From the NCBI RefSeq assembly GCF_004122115.1, contig NZ_SBKP01000007.1, forward strand, positions 82,529 to 146,528: a stretch of DNA of 64,000 bases, written 5' to 3'. Positions 61,943 through 64,000 of this stretch are shown here, in pieces. Positions within the stretch are counted from its first letter, which is position 1, and every line of letters starts with the position of its first letter. The position numbers and the translations under genes were made by a program. A model generated the notes under the pieces. That model made no database searches. It had not been told where the DNA came from and worked only from the letters and a program-made list of their open reading frames with translations. This DNA is from Sphingobium fluviale. Lineage in GTDB: Bacteria; Pseudomonadota; Alphaproteobacteria; Sphingomonadales; Sphingomonadaceae.

Positions 61943-62722
61943 TCAAGCTGGTGATTTTTCCTTTCTTGTTTTGGGTGCAGCGGAGCTGGCCCGGAACCGG
62001 AAGCTGTTGTTGCCGGTCTCCAGGATGTGGCAGTGGTGAGTGAGCCGGTCGAGCAGGGCGGTGGTCATCTTGGCATCACCGAACACGCCCGCCCACTCAC
62101 TGAAGCTGAGGTTGGTGGTGATGATCACGCTCGTCTGTTCGTAGAGCTTGGAGAGCAGGTGGAACAGCAGGGCACCGCCTGACGGGCTGAACGGCAGGTA
62201 TCCCAGCTCGTCGAGGATGACGAGGTCGAGGCGCAGCAGGCGCTCGGCAAGCTGGCCCGCCTTGTTCATGGCCTTTTCCTGTTCGAGCATGTTGACCAGA
62301 TCGACGGTGGAGAAGAACCGGGCCTTTCTGCGGTGGTGTTCCACGGCCTGGATGCCCAGGGCAGTCGCCATGTGGGTCTTGCCGGTTCCGGGGCCACCGA
62401 TCAGCACGACATTGTCGGCGCCATCGATGAACTCGCCGCGATGGAGCTGGCGCACCAGGGCCTCGTTCACCTCGCTGGACGCGAAGTCGAACCCGGCCAG
62501 GTCTTTGTAGGCGGGGAACCGGGCCGCCTTGATCTGGTAGGCAATGGAGCGGACCTCACGCTCGGCCATCTCGGCCTTGAGCAACTGTGAGAGGATCGGA
62601 ACGGTGGCATCGAAGGCCGGCGCGCCCTGGGCGATGAGATCGCTCACCGCCTGGGCCATGCCATACATCTTGAGGCCGCGCAGCATGACCTCGACGGCAG
62701 CGCTGGCGGGGTCATGACGCAT
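61943..62722 (-). CDS. istB: IS21-family helper ATPase IstB
   Basis: About 259 residues. Walker A is [16 protein letters not shown], Walker B is [17 protein letters not shown], and the AAA+ region continues with [20 protein letters not shown]. IstB assists IstA in target capture. The ATG at 62722 overlaps the istA end by 11 bases; the longer frame to 62779 adds an unlikely arginine-rich leader. Confidence 0.92.
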   Translation of the reverse strand: MRHDPASAAVEVMLRGLKMYGMAQAVSDLIAQGAPAFDATVPILSQLLKAEMAEREVRSIAYQIKAARFPAYKDLAGFDFASSEVNEALVRQLHRGEFIDGADNVVLIGGPGTGKTHMATALGIQAVEHHRRKARFFSTVDLVNMLEQEKAMNKAGQLAERLLRLDLVILDELGYLPFSPSGGALLFHLLSKLYEQTSVIITTNLSFSEWAGVFGDAKMTTALLDRLTHHCHILETGNNSFRFRASSAAPKTRKEKSPA

Positions 62723-63872
62723 GGCGCAACTCCCGCAGGTTGTCATAGCGTCCGACGTCCGCGAGCGGCTCCTGGGCAAGGCGCAGGGCTTGCGGCGCGT
62801 CGACAGGTGATGCCGGCGGCGCCTTGCCGTCGGTCAGCCGATGCAGGATGTTGAGCACATGGGTCTTGGTCGGAACACCGGCCTCCAGTGCCAGCTCGAC
62901 GGCGCAGAGCACCGCCTGCTCATCATGGTGCAGGACCAGCGACAGGATCTCGACCATCTCCCTGTCGCCGCCGGGGCGCTTGAGCAGGTGGCCCTGCAAC
63001 TGGCGGAACGCTTCAGGCATCTGGGTAAAGGGCGCACCGTTGCGCAAGGCACCGGGCTTGCGCTGGATCACCGCCAGATAGTGCCGCCAGTCATAGATGG
63101 TTCGCCCGGGAAGATGATGGCCCCGCTCGATGATCCGCTCGTGCTCACACAGGAACCGGCCCTCGGCGACAATGACGATCCGGTCAGGGTAGACCCGCAG
63201 GCTCACCGGTCGGTTGGCGAAGGAGGCCGGCACCGAGTACCGGTTGCGCTCGAAGTTCACGAGGCAAGTCGGCGATACCCGCTTGGTGTGCTCGACGAAG
63301 CCGTCGAAGGTCCGCCCCAGCGGCATCAGGCTGGCGGCCTCCGCGGCATGCACATCGGCGACAGTGCCGGGCAGAACGCCATGCTGGATATGGCCCCATT
63401 GCGCGATGCATTGTGCCTCGAGCCAGGCATTGAGTGCATCGATATCCGGGAAGCTGGGCCCATAGGGACCATGGGCCTGCCACAGCCGGCGACGGGCATC
63501 TTGGACGTTCTTCTCGACCTGACCCTTCTCCCACCCCGAGGCCGGGTTACAGAACTCGGGCTCGAACAGGTAATGACTGGCCAGCGCCGCAAAGCGCGCG
63601 TTGACCTGCCGCGCCTTGCCGCTCCCGATCCGATCCACGGCGGTCTTCATGTTGTCGAAGATCCCGCGCTGCGGCACACCGCCCAGCACCCGGAAGGCCT
63701 GCGTCAAGGCATCGAACAGCATCTCGTGGGTCTGGAGAAGATAGGCCCTGACGATGAACGCCCGGCTGTGCGACAGCTTGGTATGGGCCACCTGCAACTT
63801 GGTCTGCTTGCCGGCAATGATCGCCCAGTCCTCGCTCCAGTCGAACTGGAAAGCCTCGCCTGGCTGGAACAC
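62712..63872 (-). CDS. istA: IS21-family transposase IstA, 5'-truncated
   Basis: The last 386 residues of IstA: the DDE catalytic residues are kept in [27 protein letters not shown] and [15 protein letters not shown], followed by the C-terminal beta-barrel part. The N-terminal helix-turn-helix domain (about 120 residues) is missing, cut at the IS66-type boundary, so it should be inactive. Confidence 0.85.
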   Translation of the reverse strand: MFQPGEAFQFDWSEDWAIIAGKQTKLQVAHTKLSHSRAFIVRAYLLQTHEMLFDALTQAFRVLGGVPQRGIFDNMKTAVDRIGSGKARQVNARFAALASHYLFEPEFCNPASGWEKGQVEKNVQDARRRLWQAHGPYGPSFPDIDALNAWLEAQCIAQWGHIQHGVLPGTVADVHAAEAASLMPLGRTFDGFVEHTKRVSPTCLVNFERNRYSVPASFANRPVSLRVYPDRIVIVAEGRFLCEHERIIERGHHLPGRTIYDWRHYLAVIQRKPGALRNGAPFTQMPEAFRQLQGHLLKRPGGDREMVEILSLVLHHDEQAVLCAVELALEAGVPTKTHVLNILHRLTDGKAPPASPVDAPQALRLAQEPLADVGRYDNLRELRHAS

Positions 63873-63873
63873 C

Positions 63874-64000
63874 GTAAGCGCATTTTCACTGGCACGTATC
63901 AGGCGGCTTGCGGGATGTAACTCATTTCGAACCTTGTTTCGGCGGCATTGGTATCTTGCCAGTTGCCGGGGAGAAGGTCGTCTATGGGATCGCCGTCATT
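63874..64000. mobile_element. IS66-family element, terminal part
   Basis: GTAAGCGCATTTTCACTGG begins at 63874, matching the GTAAGCG-type end of IS66 elements, directly after the truncated istA. The rest of the element runs past the window edge. It appears to have inserted into istA. Confidence 0.6.
63899..64000 (-). CDS. IS66-type transposase, C-terminal 33 residues (cut by window edge)
   Basis: The frame enters from the right edge and stops at 63899-63901. DGDPIDDLLPGNWQ resembles the IDxLLPWNW tail of IS66 TnpC proteins. The rest is outside the window, so the family call rests on this tail and on the terminal sequence at 63874. Confidence 0.5.
   Translation of the reverse strand, partial: NDGDPIDDLLPGNWQDTNAAETRFEMSYIPQAA

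Larger units (their letters stand above)
61857..63873. mobile_element. IS21-family insertion sequence, interrupted
   Basis: The left end starts TGTTGATTTTCGCTGAGAGT at 61857 and contains tandem terminal repeats (GAGAGTTGACCCGG and GAGAAGTGACCCGG), as usual in IS21. It carries istB and istA on the minus strand with overlapping frames. The other end is missing because an IS66-type end abuts istA at 63873/63874. It has cut the FGE gene. Confidence 0.85.

Overview
The window reads as chromosomal DNA of a GC-rich alphaproteobacterium, most likely a sphingomonad (Sphingomonadales). Signs are a GcrA-type cell-cycle regulator, rph/hrcA-grpE, the DUF1285-Nudix-CCA operon, exosortase-A-style polysaccharide genes, SorT-like gene order around rsmI-yraN-gshB, and large TonB-dependent receptors. 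I cannot name the genus from sequence alone. No rRNA, prophage or CRISPR array is visible; one tRNA (Arg-UCU) is present.

Layout. 1-28.9 kb is dense housekeeping: the start of an ATM1-type ABC exporter, dapD, mtgA, a PfkB-family adenosine kinase, tRNA-Arg, a queuosine-precursor transporter, purC-purS-purQ, parC, a c-di-GMP phosphodiesterase, cca/Nudix/DUF1285, rarA, an LpoA-like lipoprotein divergent from rsmI-yraN-gshB-dedA, xerC, hemW-rdgB-rph, hrcA-grpE, and dnaK-dnaJ behind a clear RpoH-type promoter. From 29 to 36 kb come an AT-rich orphan gene with a HEPN-like motif, a patatin-like protein, a 2-hydroxyacid dehydrogenase, an SH3 protein, an FAD oxidoreductase and a glycosyltransferase.

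36-48 kb is a complete nitrate/nitrite assimilation locus on the minus strand: nasT-nasS (ANTAR antiterminator and nitrate sensor), a leader with a hexaloop hairpin and an intrinsic terminator, then nrtA-nrtB-nrtC/D, an outer-membrane porin, nirB, nirD and nasA. The parts fit one circuit: NasS holds NasT until nitrate or nitrite binds, then NasT lets polymerase read through the leader terminator into transport and reduction genes. gcrA follows at 48.2 kb, then an ABC-2 permease and a surface-polysaccharide group (acyltransferase, O-antigen ligase, an overlooked 49-residue membrane protein, an exosortase-associated glycosyltransferase).

From about 54.7 kb to the end the character changes to an accessory, partly decayed region: a frameshifted TonB-receptor remnant, a TonB receptor/GlcG-like/bicupin operon with a divergent TetR gene and an MFS transporter, the 3' end of a formylglycine-generating-enzyme gene cut by an IS21-family element, and an IS66-type element that has cut istA.

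The most unusual signal is a set of small palindromic repeats scattered in the core region. One family (20.6, 24.7 and 52.5 kb) includes a copy lying in frame inside hemW, where it encodes about 30-38 extra residues, and a copy flanked by 23-bp near-identical direct repeats in front of a glycosyltransferase gene. A second family (17.6 and 32.1 kb) consists of 130-bp near-palindromes in intergenic gaps.
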